From Thermoleophilia bacterium (GTDB taxonomy: Bacteria; Actinomycetota; Thermoleophilia; Gaiellales; SKUG01), in NCBI GenBank assembly GCA_020438525.1, contig JAGQUL010000346.1, forward strand, positions 396 to 7,036: a stretch of DNA of 6,641 nucleotides. Reading direction: 5' to 3'. The translations under genes and the position numbers were made by a program. The notes beneath the pieces were generated by a model. It was not told the origin of the DNA. It made no database searches and was given only the letters and a program-made list of their open reading frames with translations. Position 1 is the stretch's first letter, and every line of letters starts with the position of its first letter. Shown here piece after piece: positions 5,771-6,641 of this stretch.

Positions 5771-6156
5771 CGCACTTCGAGCGTACCCACAAGGGCGCCG
5801 GAACCATGCAGCTCGATCTCGTACGAGCCGGCGGCACCGGTCCTGAACTCCACGTCGGTCGCCTCGCCAGCGGGCAGGTCGGCCTCGACGTTCGGACCGT
5901 GCACGTGCACCTGGTCGTCGACGTCGGAGGTGATCGTGAGCTGCACGACATCGCCGGAGTTCACCTTGAACGTCTCGGGCCCGCCGACCACCGCGCCGTC
6001 CTTCACGTCCACCTCGAACGTCTCGTCGGGCGTAGCGGAGCTCGGTCCACCGGCATCGCCGCCGCCGTCCGCACCGGAGCCGGATCCGCCACATGCAGCG
6101 AGCAGGATCGATGCAAGCAGGACGAGCAAGAGCACGGGCAGTGGTCGATCCCTCAT
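5767..6156 (-). CDS. Cupredoxin-like lipoprotein
   Basis: This 129-residue lipoprotein has a signal peptide with lipobox LAAC (19-22, lipidated Cys22), a Gly/Asp-rich tether (23-45) and one small beta-sandwich domain (about 46-129). The pattern of a VVGGPETFKV strand, the GD turn at 68-69, TSDVDDQVHVHGPN and a closing YEIELHGSGALVGTLEV matches the cupredoxin-like domain found in many exported actinobacterial proteins. Candidate ligands are His84, His86 and His117; the mature domain has no cysteine, so a classical blue-copper (type 1) site is unlikely and copper binding is uncertain. The start ATG 6156 is set by the signal peptide; no strong ribosome site precedes it. It overlaps the downstream membrane-protein gene (ATGA) and lies 64 bases after the NlpC/P60 stop on the same strand. 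Confidence 0.85.
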   Translation of the reverse strand: MRDRPLPVLLLVLLASILLAACGGSGSGADGGGDAGGPSSATPDETFEVDVKDGAVVGGPETFKVNSGDVVQLTITSDVDDQVHVHGPNVEADLPAGEATDVEFRTGAAGSYEIELHGSGALVGTLEVR

Positions 6157-6220
6157 GCCGGCAGTTTGCCTGTTCGACGATCCGGGTTCACCACGCGACG
6201 CCCGCAACCGCACGAGATCG
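6157..6220. other. 64-base gap between NlpC/P60 gene and cupredoxin-like gene
   Basis: No gene is seen here. On the minus strand CAAACT (6163-6168) lies 6 bases before the lipoprotein ATG and is one base away from TANNNT, a faint -10 candidate. A tiny GGCA/TGCC hairpin at 6160-6170 is too small to call a terminator. Confidence 0.3.
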
Positions 6221-6641
6221 TCAGATTCGGCGGATCGCGACGACAGAGTAGTTCGCGAGCGACTCGACGGTAACCGTGCGCCCGGTGCGCGGCGCGTGGA
6301 CGAACGCACCGCCGCCTACGTAGATGCCCATATGGCCGGCGCTGTTGGTGAAGACGAGGTCGCCCACCTGTGCCTGCGACATCGGCACCGACACGCCCAT
6401 GCCGATCAGCGAGTAGGTGGAGTGCGGGAGCCCGGGGCGGCCAGCCTGCGCGAATGCCCACACGACCAGGCCGGAGCAGTCGAAGCTGCTCGGGCCCGCT
6501 GCGCCGAACGAGTACGGAGCGCCGCTCTTGCCCACGGCGATGCTCGCCGCTGCTGCGGCGGTGCCGCTCGCGGGCGGCAGCGGAACCGACACGCTGCTTG
6601 AGGAGCTGCTGCTCGATGTCGAGTCGGACGACACACCGGCA
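6221..6641 (-). CDS. NlpC/P60 peptidoglycan endopeptidase, N-terminus cut by window edge
   Basis: This is the C-terminal 139 residues of a second NlpC/P60 endopeptidase; the frame is open to the right edge, so the signal peptide and any coiled coil lie outside. A poly-Ser linker (about 6593-6616) is followed by the catalytic domain. The FDCSG nucleophile motif, GHMGIY with the catalytic His, and FVHAP with the third polar residue are all present, so it looks active. Aligned by hand without gaps to the complete gene at 2256-3371, 88 of the last 124 residues are identical, and both end in RRI. The two are recent paralogues or have exchanged sequence. The GTG at 6632-6634 is not the real start; it lies inside the linker. 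Confidence 0.9.
   Translation of the reverse strand, partial: AGVSSDSTSSSSSSSSVSVPLPPASGTAAAAASIAVGKSGAPYSFGAAGPSSFDCSGLVVWAFAQAGRPGLPHSTYSLIGMGVSVPMSQAQVGDLVFTNSAGHMGIYVGGGAFVHAPRTGRTVTVESLANYSVVAIRRI
6446..6493. repeat. Direct repeat shared by the two NlpC/P60 genes
   Basis: These 48 bases match 2481-2528 with only three differences. They encode the region around the catalytic cysteine. The copies have the same orientation and are 3965 bases apart, the same as the distance between the two stop codons. The sequence around the stops (TCAGATTCGGCG on the plus strand) is also shared. Confidence 0.85.

Noticed and set aside
5175..5951. Upstream extension of the lipoprotein frame (to 5951)
   Set aside because: The extension lies over the 177-residue protein and cupredoxin-like genes in another frame and is Arg-rich; the ATG at 5174 starts a clear lipoprotein signal peptide.
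6160..6170. GGCA/TGCC hairpin upstream of the cupredoxin-like gene
   Set aside because: A 4-bp stem with a 3-base loop is too small to support a terminator or regulatory call.
5330..6601. Plus-strand open frame of 423 codons at the right end
   Set aside because: It runs across three coupled minus-strand genes that have signal peptides, lipoboxes and catalytic motifs; it is a shadow.

Overview
The window comes from a high-GC bacterium, most likely an actinobacterium. The GC-rich third positions, the Ala/Arg/Gly-rich proteins, the CwlO/RipC-type NlpC/P60 endopeptidases and the cupredoxin-like lipoprotein fit an actinobacterium; a Thermoleophilia-type lineage is possible, but the sequence alone does not prove it. 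Eight genes fill almost the whole window and the longest gene-free stretch is about 150 bases. Seven genes lie on the minus strand and one on the plus strand. Two are cut by the window edges.

Read in the minus-strand direction from the right edge, the first gene is the C-terminal part of an NlpC/P60 peptidoglycan endopeptidase (6221-6641). Then come a small cupredoxin-like lipoprotein (5767-6156) and, overlapping it by ATGA, an unrecognised single-pass membrane protein (5237-5770). After a 62-base gap with repeat structure follow a lipoprotein with two apparently duplicated beta-rich units (4626-5174) and, one base later, uppP (3830-4624), the undecaprenyl-pyrophosphate phosphatase. A DUF3147 membrane protein on the plus strand (3467-3814) runs tail to tail into uppP.

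Left of that gene, and divergent from it, is a complete NlpC/P60 endopeptidase (2256-3371) with signal peptide, coiled coil, serine linker and catalytic domain. Its catalytic part is a close paralogue of the gene at the right edge. Then come a patatin-like phospholipase (848-2104) and, overlapping its stop codon by ATGA, a YeiH/UPF0324 family transporter (1-851, cut by the left edge).

Most of the window concerns the cell envelope: two wall endopeptidases, the lipid-carrier recycling enzyme UppP, two lipoproteins, three other membrane proteins and a lipid acyl hydrolase. Three gene pairs are tightly coupled (patatin/YeiH, cupredoxin lipoprotein/membrane protein, lipoprotein/uppP). I saw no mobile element, CRISPR array, tRNA or rRNA. 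I found no clear-cut new system; the most interesting points are the coupled lipoprotein-membrane pairs of unknown function, the direct-repeat NlpC paralogues that bracket uppP, and possible leaderless promoters.
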